Source: Mucilaginibacter sp. UR6-11 (lineage in GTDB: Bacteria; Bacteroidota; Bacteroidia; Sphingobacteriales; Sphingobacteriaceae). Taken from it: a stretch of 64,000 bases of DNA. Under the pieces are notes generated by a model, which saw nothing but the letters and a program-made list of their open reading frames with translations, did no database searches and was not told where the DNA came from. The DNA lies in the NCBI RefSeq assembly GCF_020880695.1, contig NZ_JAJIWO010000002.1, positions 370,334-434,333 on the forward strand. Reading direction: 5' to 3'. Within the stretch, counting starts at the first letter, position 1. The number at the start of each line of letters is the position of its first letter. Below, piece after piece: positions 36,235 to 44,915 of the stretch. Made by a program: the position numbers and the translations under genes.

Positions 36235-37506
36235 ATGAAAGCAACATCAGAAAGCATGAAATCGGCACCAAAAACAAAATCAAAAAGATATATATTCTGG
36301 ATTATTATAGGGATTGTACTGTTGAACTCTATAGGGATGTCTGTAGTGCTGCCGCTGCTGCCTTTTATCGTTGGTAAATACCTGCCTGCTCAGCAAATTG
36401 TTGTGGGGATGAGTGCCCTGCTATCGGTATTCGCAGCCTGTACCTTTTTTGCAGCGCCTGTTTTAGGGGCATTGAGCGACCGGTACGGACGGAAAAATAT
36501 TTTAATCTTAAGTCTGTTGGGATCTGTTGCAGGTTATGTTTTGTTTGGAATAGGAGGGGCCCTCTGGATGCTTTTCCTGGGGCGCATAATAGATGGGTTT
36601 ACGGCAGGCAATATCAGTACGCTGTTTGCCTATATATCAGACAGTACCGAACCTGAGGAACGGACTAAGTGGTTCGGCTATATCGGTTCCGCTATGGGAG
36701 TAGGGAAATTAGGCGGCCCTGCCTTGGGCGGATTGCTGGGAAGCATTGCGCTGGGATTGCCGTTTTTTGTGACTGCCGGATTAATCTTCCTTTCAGGTTT
36801 GGCTGTGTATTTTTTGTTGCCCGAATCGCTGGCTCCCGAAAAGCGGACCAAACATTTAACGCTTAATAGTTTTAACATCTTCTCACATTTTAAATCGATA
36901 TTTAGCCTTAAAAAAGTTAAATTACTGCTCATCGTTGGCGTGCTTTTCTACGCGGGTCTGGGGGTTTTCCAGTTTAATTTTACCCTTTTCCTGAAAGATT
37001 TTTACCATTGGGGGCCGGCTATTATTGGCGGTATGCTAACACTTGTTGGTATTTGCGAAATTATTTCGCGGGCAGTGTTATTGCCTTGGTTATTGAAGCG
37101 TTTTAGCGAAAGAAGCATCGGGATCGCTGGTTTAATAGGACTTGGAACCGGCCTGGGATTGATCCTCGCAAGCATATTTATGCCTTTGGTAATTACTATT
37201 TCGCTGGCCGTTATATTTATCATCACCGGCGAAGGTTTATTTGATCCAACCTATAACAGTAAACTATCGCAATCTGTCGATGAAAGTCAACAGGGAAAAT
37301 TACAGGGCGTGAACCAAAGTTTGCAGTCGGCTAATAATATGCTCGTGCCACTGGGCGCAGCTGCCATTTATTTTTATAGCCCTGGTATCTTGTACGCTAC
37401 CACGACATGTATTGTATTAGCGGCGGTGATGATGTATGCGAAGTATATACCTCAAACCAACCCGACTCAAAATGAGATGAAAATAAAAAACCATAAAAAA
37501 ATTTAA
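36235..37506 (+). CDS. MFS exporter (TetA-like DHA1 family)
   Basis: 423 residues with 12 predicted membrane segments. The loop between segments 2 and 3 has the MFS motif A GALSDRYGRKNIL, and GKLGGPALGGLLG in segment 5 is the antiporter motif C type. It probably exports a drug or metabolite in exchange for protons. The AraC gene directly upstream is its likely regulator. Tetracycline specificity is not supported by anything I can read. Confidence 0.88.
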   Translation: MKATSESMKSAPKTKSKRYIFWIIIGIVLLNSIGMSVVLPLLPFIVGKYLPAQQIVVGMSALLSVFAACTFFAAPVLGALSDRYGRKNILILSLLGSVAGYVLFGIGGALWMLFLGRIIDGFTAGNISTLFAYISDSTEPEERTKWFGYIGSAMGVGKLGGPALGGLLGSIALGLPFFVTAGLIFLSGLAVYFLLPESLAPEKRTKHLTLNSFNIFSHFKSIFSLKKVKLLLIVGVLFYAGLGVFQFNFTLFLKDFYHWGPAIIGGMLTLVGICEIISRAVLLPWLLKRFSERSIGIAGLIGLGTGLGLILASIFMPLVITISLAVIFIITGEGLFDPTYNSKLSQSVDESQQGKLQGVNQSLQSANNMLVPLGAAAIYFYSPGILYATTTCIVLAAVMMYAKYIPQTNPTQNEMKIKNHKKI

Positions 37507-37545
37507 AGTCGCCACCAGCTAAACAGCTGATTGTTTCCTGCTAAA

Positions 37546-37755
37546 TCAGTCATCTGTATCGGGCTGATAGCCGGCATCGGCTTCTTCCGGATGGTCTTTA
37601 AAATATTCACGGGCTTTTTTAAGCCCGGTGGCTATCGCGATGCCTTCATCGCCACTGTCTTTTAGGATTTCGTTTGCGATTTCTACTGCCTTTTCCCGCA
37701 GTTTTGGTGGCTGATTTTTATATGATGGCGGGTAATCTCCGTTGTACCAGGGCAT
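37546..37755 (-). CDS. Small acidic stress-type protein
   Basis: 69 residues: MPWYNGDYPPSYKNQPPKLR, then an amphipathic helix with IANEIL and IAIATGLKKA, and an acidic tail. Similar short proteins beginning MPW-NGDYPPSYKNQP occur near stress genes in Bacteroidota; no function is known to me. The start is set by a strong Shine-Dalgarno AAGGAGGAA just before the ATG, unusual in this phylum. A sigma-54-like sequence lies about 50 bases upstream (37805-37822 in the opposite orientation). Confidence 0.72.
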   Translation of the reverse strand: MPWYNGDYPPSYKNQPPKLREKAVEIANEILKDSGDEGIAIATGLKKAREYFKDHPEEADAGYQPDTDD

Positions 37756-37870
37756 AGTTCCTCCTTTTTAAACTTGAATATTTAGGCTGTTAATGTTAGT
37801 TGCTCTACAAATTCGATACCAACCTAGGTGGTAGCTTCATTAAAAGATTCTACAGACAATGTTAAAACGC

Positions 37871-38596
37871 TCATGTGTTGGCGAGTTGTAATAAGGTACG
37901 GGCATTGGGGATTGCAGCAACAGCCGCGTCATTATTAAAATAGCACCAGGCCTGCTGCACCCCGGGTATAGCTTTTAGGCGCCCGGCGAAAGTCGCAAGC
38001 TCGCTTTCGGTGTAGGCCGAGCGATAAAGTTCGGGCACGCCATGAAAACGGTAATAGGCTACTGGTCCGGTAACTATTGGTTCGTCCGGGAGTTCGGGGT
38101 GGCTCATTCCGCAAAAAGATACCTGCTTGCTGCGCAGGGCTGAATAAACCTCCTCACACCACCAACCGGGATGGCGGAATTCCAGCACATTCTCAAAACC
38201 ACGGTCAAGCTGGCCAAGTACCCGGGCAAGCCTTTCGGGATCGTAATGGAAACGCGGGGGGAACTGAAATAAAACCGGCCCCAGTTTTTCTCCGAGACCA
38301 TCGCGGATGGTGTTGTAAAAGCTGCTTAACATATCTGCAGTACCGTGAAACTGCTTGAAGTGGGTGATTGCTTTAGGCGCTTTAACCGCGAAACGAAAAT
38401 CAGCCGGGGCCTTTGCGTACCAGGACTGTAGCACCTCAAGCCGTGGAAAGCGGTAAAAGGTTACGTTTAATTCCAGTGTAGAAAACTGGGTGGCGTAGAA
38501 TTCAAACCAGCGTTTCTGCGGCAGGTGCTCTGGATAGAAACTCCCTTTCCAGTGCCGGTAATGAAATCCGGAACATCCAATATGCCACTCCATCAT
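37871..38596 (-). CDS. DUF72 domain protein
   Basis: 241 residues, TIM-barrel-like. The start IGCSGFHYRHWKGSFYPEHLP and the middle segment GPVLFQFPPRFHYD are the DUF72 signatures, as are FEFRHPGW-type FEVLEFRHPGWW and YYRFHGVPE near the C-terminus. The family is structurally close to xylose-isomerase-like barrels but lacks a known reaction. Two ATG codons in tandem could start it. First gene of the stress-related island. Confidence 0.85.
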   Translation of the reverse strand: MMEWHIGCSGFHYRHWKGSFYPEHLPQKRWFEFYATQFSTLELNVTFYRFPRLEVLQSWYAKAPADFRFAVKAPKAITHFKQFHGTADMLSSFYNTIRDGLGEKLGPVLFQFPPRFHYDPERLARVLGQLDRGFENVLEFRHPGWWCEEVYSALRSKQVSFCGMSHPELPDEPIVTGPVAYYRFHGVPELYRSAYTESELATFAGRLKAIPGVQQAWCYFNNDAAVAAIPNARTLLQLANT

Positions 38597-38782
38597 GAAC
38601 TTTTATTTAGATGAACAGGTTTGGCAACAGATAGTTTTATTTTGAGGGATGTCGGAATAAGACGATAGTACTGTCCGGCGCTTACTCAATATCCACGCAT
38701 AACACTGCCGTATGGCAAAAAACAAAGCAAGGCTGTAATCGTTTGTTGATTAGGCCTTCCGGTGGCCTTTTATGATTAAAAT

Positions 38783-39292
38783 ATGAATAAACAGCCACGC
38801 AACCCAACGAAAGACCTGACCCAGGCCGAGCTTAGAGTCTTTTTTATTAGCCATTTAAACCGTATCTATTGTGCCAAGAAGCAGTTGATCGAAAAGCTGC
38901 CCCAACTGGGTCGCCGTTCTTATTTTCTCGACTTGCAACAAGCAATCAATGAAACTATTGACGTTGTCAGCCTGCAGATCGGTAGGATGAAAGAAATATA
39001 TATTGCGCTGGATGCTTTTTATCAACCGGAAAGCTGTGTTGGGGTAGTTGGTATATTAGACGAGGCCTTTCAATGTATAGGGATGTCTGATGAAAGTCCG
39101 GCGCTTCGGGATTTGTCCATCTTGTTTTATATGCAGAACATTGAAAGTATCGAGATGGCCTCCTTTAAAACTATGATGCGCGTGGCGGACCGCCTTGAGC
39201 AGCCCGGTATAACGCAACTCCTTACAGAATGTTATGATGAGGCCCGGGAAGATAAGGTCCTGTTCAGGGAGATCACCGAAAATTATCTTTAA
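38783..39292 (+). CDS. DUF892 (YciF-like) ferritin-like protein
   Basis: 169 residues, four-helix ferritin-like fold. The start LTQAELRVFFISHLNRIYCAKKQLIEKLP and later SIEMASFKTMMRVADRLEQ match DUF892, whose E. coli member YciF is stress-induced and binds iron in related proteins. The helix glutamates of the di-iron site seem only partly conserved here. It lies between DUF72 and the small heat shock gene. Confidence 0.8.
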   Translation: MNKQPRNPTKDLTQAELRVFFISHLNRIYCAKKQLIEKLPQLGRRSYFLDLQQAINETIDVVSLQIGRMKEIYIALDAFYQPESCVGVVGILDEAFQCIGMSDESPALRDLSILFYMQNIESIEMASFKTMMRVADRLEQPGITQLLTECYDEAREDKVLFREITENYL

Positions 39293-39414
39293 GCATTCCT
39301 ACTTTGATGGCGTTAGCAGGCCTCCATGCCGTTACGTTAAAATACCGCTGAAAAAATGACATCAGCGCTGAAAAATTTTCACTGACAACTGCAAAAATTT
39401 CATTCCCAAGGCCA

Positions 39415-39432
39415 TTGGCACAGGGCTTGTGG
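39415..39432 (+). promoter_or_regulatory. Sigma-54-like promoter of the small heat shock gene
   Basis: TTGGCAC, five bases, TTGTGG matches the -24/-12 consensus TGGCAC-N5-TTGC with only the C of the -12 GC changed. The spacing between GG and G is exactly 10 bases. The hsp20 ATG lies 69 bases downstream. Confidence 0.5.
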
Positions 39433-39500
39433 TATGTTGGATAGTTTAATTAATTATTGTTCATTTATTTTTTAGAGTAACATTTAAAGGAGAAAAGGCC

Positions 39501-39938
39501 ATGACCTTAGTTAAATTTAACGACAACCGTAACAACGCATTATTGCCAGGCTTTAGTGACGTTTTCGAATCAATCTTCAACGATACTTTCTTTAACGACC
39601 GGCTGGTAACCCGCGTGCCGGCAGTGAACATCAGCGAAAGCGAGAGCAAGTATCATGTGGAACTAGCCGCGCCAGGTCTGAAAAAAGAGGACTTTAAACT
39701 TAATCTCGATCGCAATCAACTGACTATTTCGGTAGAGCAGTCTTCCGATCAACAGGACAACCAGAAAAATTACAGCAAACGCGAATACAGCTATAGCTCG
39801 TTTGTTCGCTCATTCACATTGCCGGAAAGCGCTGACGACAGCCAGATTGAAGCCAGCTATACCGATGGTATACTGCGTATCGATATTGCCAAGCATGAAG
39901 AAGCCAAAGCGGTGCGCCGCCAGATCGAGATCAAATAA
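39501..39938 (+). CDS. Small heat shock protein (Hsp20/alpha-crystallin)
   Basis: 145 residues. The alpha-crystallin domain spans about 35-140 with VELAAPGLKKEDFKLNLD and the closing FTLPESADDSQIEASYTDGILRI. It is an ATP-independent holdase that keeps unfolding proteins soluble in the cytoplasm. The start is set by AAAGGAG 12 bases upstream. A sigma-54-like promoter precedes it and a terminator follows. Confidence 0.95.
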   Translation: MTLVKFNDNRNNALLPGFSDVFESIFNDTFFNDRLVTRVPAVNISESESKYHVELAAPGLKKEDFKLNLDRNQLTISVEQSSDQQDNQKNYSKREYSYSSFVRSFTLPESADDSQIEASYTDGILRIDIAKHEEAKAVRRQIEIK

Positions 39939-39961
39939 AAAGTGTTAGTTTTTTAATCCGG

Positions 39962-39990
39962 AGAGCTCCTGCCTGCGGGGGCTCTTTGTT
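39962..39990 (+). terminator. Terminator after hsp20
   Basis: Stem of 8 bp with one mismatch or wobble between 39962-39969 and 39978-39985, then TTGTTTAAT. Moderate strength, so some readthrough into the next small genes is possible. Confidence 0.5.
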
Positions 39991-40000
39991 TAATAAAAGC

Positions 40001-40294
40001 ATGAAAACCCAGTTTTACATCTTACTGAGCCTGAAAACGCCAGCCGGGTTTGTGAACTACGGGCAATACTTTTTTGGCAATGACCGGGAAGCGGCTTATG
40101 CTCTGTTCGGGCAGTTGAAGGGTGACAAATCCCTGGCTGCAGGCGCGGCGTTACATATTGACCTGATGGAAACGGTTAATGAGCTGCCGGTAAAGATCAA
40201 AACCATTTGCTGTACCCTGGATGAGCTGGGTTATAACACCAAGCTTATCGCCCGCGAGATTTTTCGCTTAAAAAATCTGGAGGAAATGTTATGA
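40001..40294 (+). CDS. Small conserved-type protein of unknown function
   Basis: 97 residues from the ATG at 40001; an in-frame TTG at 39986 falls in the terminator hairpin and is unlikely. Mixed alpha/beta, no signal: MKTQFYILLSLKTPAGFVNY, a middle helix and LDELGYNTKLIAREIFRLKN. It overlaps the next gene by four bases (ATGA), which indicates translational coupling. Function unknown; its neighbours are stress genes. Confidence 0.7.
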   Translation: MKTQFYILLSLKTPAGFVNYGQYFFGNDREAAYALFGQLKGDKSLAAGAALHIDLMETVNELPVKIKTICCTLDELGYNTKLIAREIFRLKNLEEML

Positions 40295-40491
40295 GGGACA
40301 CATTACTTTTATTCCGGACAACTATCGCCGCGTTGATGTTTTGTTTGCTGGCCTGGGACGGTATTCAATGGTTGAACCTTCATACGCGGCCCCTGCCCCA
40401 TCGTGATTTATTGCTGACCGGCGCGTTGTTATGGTTGGTCTCCGTATTTTTTCCGCAGAATAGCGATGATGACTGGGCGGGCCAGCTGTAA
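40291..40491 (+). CDS. Small membrane protein
   Basis: 66 residues with two hydrophobic helices (about 6-22 and 38-55) separated by a basic loop. Its ATG overlaps the previous stop codon (ATGA), and a GGAGG lies just upstream, so it is coupled to the preceding gene. No family recognised. Confidence 0.65.
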   Translation: MRDTLLLFRTTIAALMFCLLAWDGIQWLNLHTRPLPHRDLLLTGALLWLVSVFFPQNSDDDWAGQL

Positions 40492-40575
40492 CCCAGGCGT
40501 ATAACCGGCGACCATTTGCCGCCGGCACATTTACTTCTTTGTTAATAGTTTTTTAATTCCGAAGTGTATCAATAA

Positions 40576-41784
40576 TTAGTTTTCAATCTCTACTGGTTTT
40601 GTATTTTTTGTAGGTTGTTGTTGCTCCCAGGGTTTCAACACTACTTTTACACAGTCCTCTTCCTTTTTATCGAAGATCTCATAACCGCGCGTAACTTCGC
40701 TCAAGGGCAGCGTATGGCTGATAATATCGTCCAGTATTACTTTTTCTGTTTTGACCAATTCGATCAGGTGATCTATATAGTTTAAAACCGGGGCCTGGCC
40801 CATTTTCAGCGTGATGCCTTTGTCAAATACCCGGTGCAGCGGGAAATTGTCATAGGTAGAGCCGTAAACACCCATAATAGATACGGTACCCATGCGCCGA
40901 ACAGCTTTAAAGGCCATATCCAATACTTTCATGCTACCTGCTTCAAAATTAAACAGGGCCTTGGCTTTATCCAAAAGATCACGTTCAGGCTCAAAACCCA
41001 CAGCGTCAACACAAACGTCAGCCCCACGGCCTCCGGTCATCGCGCGGATGGCTTCCACCACATCTACTTCATGAGGGTTCAGCGTTTCAACCTTATTCAC
41101 GGCTTTAGCTTTTTCCAAACGATAGTTTAAAGGGTCAATAGCAATAACACGGCTGGCACCATTCAGCCAGGCCGCTTTTTGCGCCATTAAACCAACCGGG
41201 CCGGAGCCAAAGATAGCAACCACCTCGCCGCCTTTAAGTTGCGCCCAATCAATGGCTGACCAGCCTGTAGGGAAAATATCGGTCAGGAACAGCACCTGCT
41301 CATCGGTCATGTTCTCAGGCACTACGCGGGGGCTGATATCAGCATAAGGTACCCTTACATATTCGGCTTGTCCGCCTGAATAGCCACCGTACAAGTCGGT
41401 ATAGCCAAACAATGCGGCACCTTTTTGTTCGGCTATATCGCCATTAGGGCCATAGTGTTTATAATTTGAGTTCTCACACGCCGGTGAGGCGTCATGCTGA
41501 CAGAAAAAGCAATGACCGCAGGATATCGGAAAAGGTACAACTACACGGTCGCCTTTCTTTAATTTGGTTACCGCTTTGCCAACCTCTTCTACAATACCCA
41601 TAAATTCATGGCCCATAACCATTGGTTTTGACTGCGGAACGCCACCGCTCAAAATGTGCAGATCAGAGCCGCAAATAGCGGTTGACGTGACTTTTAAAAT
41701 AACATCCGTGTCCTGTTCGATATGCGGATCTTCAACGGTGTCATAACGGATATCACCGGGTTTGTGAAATACTGCTGCTTTCAT
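40576..41784 (-). CDS. Zinc-dependent alcohol dehydrogenase (formaldehyde-dehydrogenase-like)
   Basis: 402 residues. GroES-like N-terminal domain with catalytic zinc ligands in ICGSDLH and GHEFMG, a structural zinc site CGHCFFCQHDASPAC, and the Rossmann motif FGSGPVGLMAQ. The 400-residue length and ADVCVDAVGFEPERD insert match the FdhA-like class that oxidises aldehydes or alcohols with NAD. It diverges from the FAD-Rieske gene. The true substrate is unknown. Confidence 0.9.
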   Translation of the reverse strand: MKAAVFHKPGDIRYDTVEDPHIEQDTDVILKVTSTAICGSDLHILSGGVPQSKPMVMGHEFMGIVEEVGKAVTKLKKGDRVVVPFPISCGHCFFCQHDASPACENSNYKHYGPNGDIAEQKGAALFGYTDLYGGYSGGQAEYVRVPYADISPRVVPENMTDEQVLFLTDIFPTGWSAIDWAQLKGGEVVAIFGSGPVGLMAQKAAWLNGASRVIAIDPLNYRLEKAKAVNKVETLNPHEVDVVEAIRAMTGGRGADVCVDAVGFEPERDLLDKAKALFNFEAGSMKVLDMAFKAVRRMGTVSIMGVYGSTYDNFPLHRVFDKGITLKMGQAPVLNYIDHLIELVKTEKVILDDIISHTLPLSEVTRGYEIFDKKEEDCVKVVLKPWEQQQPTKNTKPVEIEN

Positions 41785-41874
41785 AGTAGATGTATGTAGT
41801 TTGATGTTATTAATTAACTTGAAGGAAAATTATTTGTTTAATAATATTTAAAATAGTTCAAAACACATGGGCTG

Positions 41875-41882
41875 TACTTTTG
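41875..41882 (+). promoter_or_regulatory. Putative -7 box (TACTTTTG) of the FAD-Rieske gene
   Basis: Exact TAnnTTTG match only 10 bases before the ATG at 41893. If this is the promoter, the transcript would be almost leaderless. Confidence 0.45.
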
Positions 41883-41892
41883 TAGTAGAATT

Positions 41893-43446
41893 ATGGCAAC
41901 CAATACTCACTCGATATTAGCCCGCGACGGGGCGCAGCAAAGCGCCTGGCAGGCGGGTTTAAATGATAATATTTCACCGGCGGCAGCCCCACAGGAAAAT
42001 TTTTATGACGCACTGATCGTAGGGGGCGGGATCACCGGGATGACGGCCGCATTGCTGTTACAAAAAGCCGGTAAAAAGACAATAGTGGCCGAGGCGCATA
42101 CCCCGGGCTTCGGTACAACCGGCGGTACAAGCGCGCACATCAACACATTTGCAGATACGACCTATAAAGAAGCAGAAAGTGCCTTTGGCGACGAAGGCGC
42201 TCAACTTTTCGCGAATGCCATTGCCGAAGGTGTTGCGTTGATTAAAGCGAACATTGATACTTTTCATATCGACTGCGATTATGCAAGCAAGCCGGGCTAT
42301 GTCTATGCAGAGAATAAAGACGAAGTAAAGCAACTGGATGATATTTACAATGGCGCGGTTAAAGTAGGCGTACACGTAAATTATACGGAAGAAGTGCCGA
42401 CCCCTGTACCCTATTTAAAAGCGCTGATTTTTGATAACCAGGCAGAGTTTCATCCTTTAAAGTATCTGCAGGGCTTGCAAAAAGCATATCTGGAAGCCGG
42501 CGGCGTAATCCGCGAAAATACCCTGATAACCGGTATCAAAACCGATGATGGTATACATACCGCCGAATATGCAACAGGTGTTATCCGTGCTAAGGCAGTA
42601 ATTTATGCCACCCATGTGCCGCCTAATATTAACCTGTTTAATTTTGAGTGCGCGCCTTACCGCAGCTATGTAATGGCTGTTAAATTAAAAAGCGGGACTT
42701 ATCCCGAAGCGCTGATCTATGATTCGCAGGAGCCTTACCATTATGTGCGCTCGCATGTTATAGACGGGCAGCAATTGCTGATTGCCGGTGGCCTGGATCA
42801 TAAGACCGGGCACGAGGATCCGGAAAATGCTTTTGCCGGCCTGGAAAAATATATAAGGAAATATTATAATGTTTCCTCTATCAAATACCGCTGGTCATCG
42901 CAATATTATGTTCCGGTGGATGGTCTGCCTTATATAGGTGCGATGCCGCTGTCTGCCGATGGTGTTTATTGCGCTACAGGTTATAACGGCAACGGTATGA
43001 TGCTGGGTACAATTGCAGGAAAGCTATTAAGTGACCTGGTACGTAAAAGGCCAAATCCTTATGCAGACCTGTTCGACCCATGCCGCATCAAGCCGATAGA
43101 CGGCTTTTCTGAACTTGTTAAAGAAAATGCCGACGTAGCCTATCATTTCGTGGCCGACAGGATTAATATTCATGAAACTGATTCTTTAAAAAGATTGCAG
43201 CCGGGCACCGGCAAGGTTGTTGAAGTGAACGGCGAAAAGATAGCTGCCTACCGGGATGAAGCAGGAGTTATGCATGCGCTCAGCCCGGTTTGTACACATG
43301 CCGCCTGCATTGTAAACTGGAACGGTGAAGAAAAAAGCTGGGATTGTCCGTGTCATGGCGCACGTTATGATATTGACGGGCAGGTGCTGACAGGGCCGGC
43401 TACCCGGGCGCTGGCCACTATTCCCGCGGATTCAAAATCTCCGTGA
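41893..43446 (+). CDS. FAD-dependent oxidoreductase with C-terminal Rieske domain
   Basis: 517 residues. The N-terminal DAO-type FAD domain starts ALIVGGGITGMTAALLLQKAGK with GFGTTGGTSAHINTFADTTY; the C-terminal ~100 residues are a Rieske [2Fe-2S] domain with ligands in CTHAACI and CPCHGARYD. Such fusions probably pass electrons from the flavin substrate to an iron-sulfur acceptor, or the Rieske part senses redox state. It is part of the stress island, between the zinc dehydrogenase and the manganese catalase. Substrate unknown. Confidence 0.88.
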   Translation: MATNTHSILARDGAQQSAWQAGLNDNISPAAAPQENFYDALIVGGGITGMTAALLLQKAGKKTIVAEAHTPGFGTTGGTSAHINTFADTTYKEAESAFGDEGAQLFANAIAEGVALIKANIDTFHIDCDYASKPGYVYAENKDEVKQLDDIYNGAVKVGVHVNYTEEVPTPVPYLKALIFDNQAEFHPLKYLQGLQKAYLEAGGVIRENTLITGIKTDDGIHTAEYATGVIRAKAVIYATHVPPNINLFNFECAPYRSYVMAVKLKSGTYPEALIYDSQEPYHYVRSHVIDGQQLLIAGGLDHKTGHEDPENAFAGLEKYIRKYYNVSSIKYRWSSQYYVPVDGLPYIGAMPLSADGVYCATGYNGNGMMLGTIAGKLLSDLVRKRPNPYADLFDPCRIKPIDGFSELVKENADVAYHFVADRINIHETDSLKRLQPGTGKVVEVNGEKIAAYRDEAGVMHALSPVCTHAACIVNWNGEEKSWDCPCHGARYDIDGQVLTGPATRALATIPADSKSP

Positions 43447-43519
43447 TAAAATTATCCGGATGCGCGTATCCCATTACTTGCTATTGATGCGGAATTTGGT
43501 AAGCTCCAGTTGAACACCG

Positions 43520-43562
43520 TTATAGCAAAGAGCCGCTTGTTTCAAGCGGCTCTTTGCTATAA
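43520..43562. terminator. Bidirectional terminator between convergent genes
   Basis: Perfect 19-bp inverted arms (43520-43538 and 43544-43562) with a 5-base loop, A-rich on one side and T-rich on the other. It serves the FAD-Rieske gene from the left and the catalase operon from the right. Confidence 0.9.
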
Positions 43563-43583
43563 CAGCATCAATAATTATTAGGG

Positions 43584-43745
43584 CTAGCTTGCGCTATTAT
43601 TATCCGTCAGCTCGCCGGATGCGAAGGCCTGTGTGGCGTCTTTATCCAGTTTGACAACAATCTTATCTCCGATGGCGTCGACTACCTCGCCTTTACCTTC
43701 AGGGGTGATAACACGCTGGCCCTTTAAAAATAAGTGCTCGTCCAT
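43584..43745 (-). CDS. 53-residue KOW/SH3-like protein downstream of manganese catalase
   Basis: Starts 6 bases after the catalase stop on the same strand: MDEHLFLKGQRVITPEGKGE then VVDAIGDKIVVKLDKD, a small beta-barrel pattern with conserved GxGxV turn like KOW or carboxysome-barrel domains. The acidic tail ends at 43584. It has no name that I recognise. Position suggests it is cotranscribed with the catalase and may bind it or RNA. Confidence 0.7.
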   Translation of the reverse strand: MDEHLFLKGQRVITPEGKGEVVDAIGDKIVVKLDKDATQAFASGELTDNNSAS

Positions 43746-43751
43746 ACCCGT

Positions 43752-44696
43752 TTATTTTTTCGTATCAGTGTAGGTGCTCCATTGCGCGACGCCGGCCGGC
43801 TCTGCATTCTTTACTTCGTCGCTTTTAATCTTGCTCATTTCCTTATCCAGCTTTTCTGTCTCTTTCAGTTCTTTCTCCATTGCCTTATCGGTTTTGGTGA
43901 TTCCCTGGCTTTCTTTTACATAGGCAATCGGATCAGCTATATAGTTCCAGTTTTTACCCATACCAGGCATTTCGCCTTCGTTCCAGGGACCGCGTGCCTC
44001 AGCGCCGTTAGATAGATTGAATACCTGTTGCGTAAACCTCGGATCGGCAGCCAGCACCCCCGGCGGGAAATTATTTGGAATGCTGTCCAGTGCCGCCTCA
44101 AACATTTTGTAGTGGGCCACCTCGCGTGTCATCAGGAAAGACAGCGTCTCATGGATGTACGGATCATCAGTGAATTTCATTAAATGCTCATAGACTAATT
44201 TGGCCCGTGACTCTGATGCAAGGTTACTGCGCAGGTCGACAGTCAGATCGCCATTAGAGTGGATATAGGAAGCACACCAGGGAATGCCCTGGCTGTTACG
44301 TGGCGTAACACCGCCGCCCGTAATGATGCCAAACTGCGGATTGGCCGAAAGCGCCTGGTGAATAATGCTTTCTTTAGCGGCTTTTCCGTTCATGACCTGC
44401 ATGATTTCGCTTTGGTCGGCTGCATCTTTCAATTCGCCGTTAACCCCTTTTAATAACATCTGGATAGTAGCGCCTACGATCTCCAGGTGGCTGAATTCTT
44501 CGGTGGCGATATCCATCAGCATATCGTATTTGTCCGGGTGCGGGACTTTGGCGCCGAACGCCTGTGTAAAATATTGCATTGCGGCAGCAAGCTCGCCGTT
44601 TTCTCCGCCGAATTGCTCTAATAATAAATTGGCAAAACGCGGATCAGGGCGGGATACCCTGGCATTAAATTGTAAATCTTTGACGTGGTGAAACAT
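43752..44696 (-). CDS. Manganese catalase
   Basis: 314 residues, ferritin-like fold. Metal ligands are Glu35 in NGELAAAMQ, Glu67 and His70 in TEEFSHLE, and the second pair in VYEHLMKF and REVAHYKMF. It dismutates hydrogen peroxide with a di-manganese centre and is heme-free. The C-terminus has a charged tail about 45 residues long (KETEKLDKEMSKIKSDEVKN). It is followed by a small KOW-like gene and a bidirectional terminator. Confidence 0.95.
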   Translation of the reverse strand: MFHHVKDLQFNARVSRPDPRFANLLLEQFGGENGELAAAMQYFTQAFGAKVPHPDKYDMLMDIATEEFSHLEIVGATIQMLLKGVNGELKDAADQSEIMQVMNGKAAKESIIHQALSANPQFGIITGGGVTPRNSQGIPWCASYIHSNGDLTVDLRSNLASESRAKLVYEHLMKFTDDPYIHETLSFLMTREVAHYKMFEAALDSIPNNFPPGVLAADPRFTQQVFNLSNGAEARGPWNEGEMPGMGKNWNYIADPIAYVKESQGITKTDKAMEKELKETEKLDKEMSKIKSDEVKNAEPAGVAQWSTYTDTKK

Positions 44697-44915
44697 AATG
44701 GCAGAATTTTAGTGGTGATAAATAAATTAAAGAAGCAGCTTGATAAATGGGGATCGTGTTTATACAACTGATCGTGCTAAACTATGTTTTGAATTAATAA
44801 AATATTTTATTATGAAATATTTAAAACAATATTTAACCGGGAAGAGTTATCGTACTACATTTTTTGACGCTTTCCGCAGCGTTCACGGAGTAAATAAACA
44901 ATTAAAATTTTTACA

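Noticed and set aside
36235..37506. Tetracycline resistance gene
   Set aside because: Only the general MFS exporter motifs are visible, and the adjacent regulator is AraC type rather than TetR.
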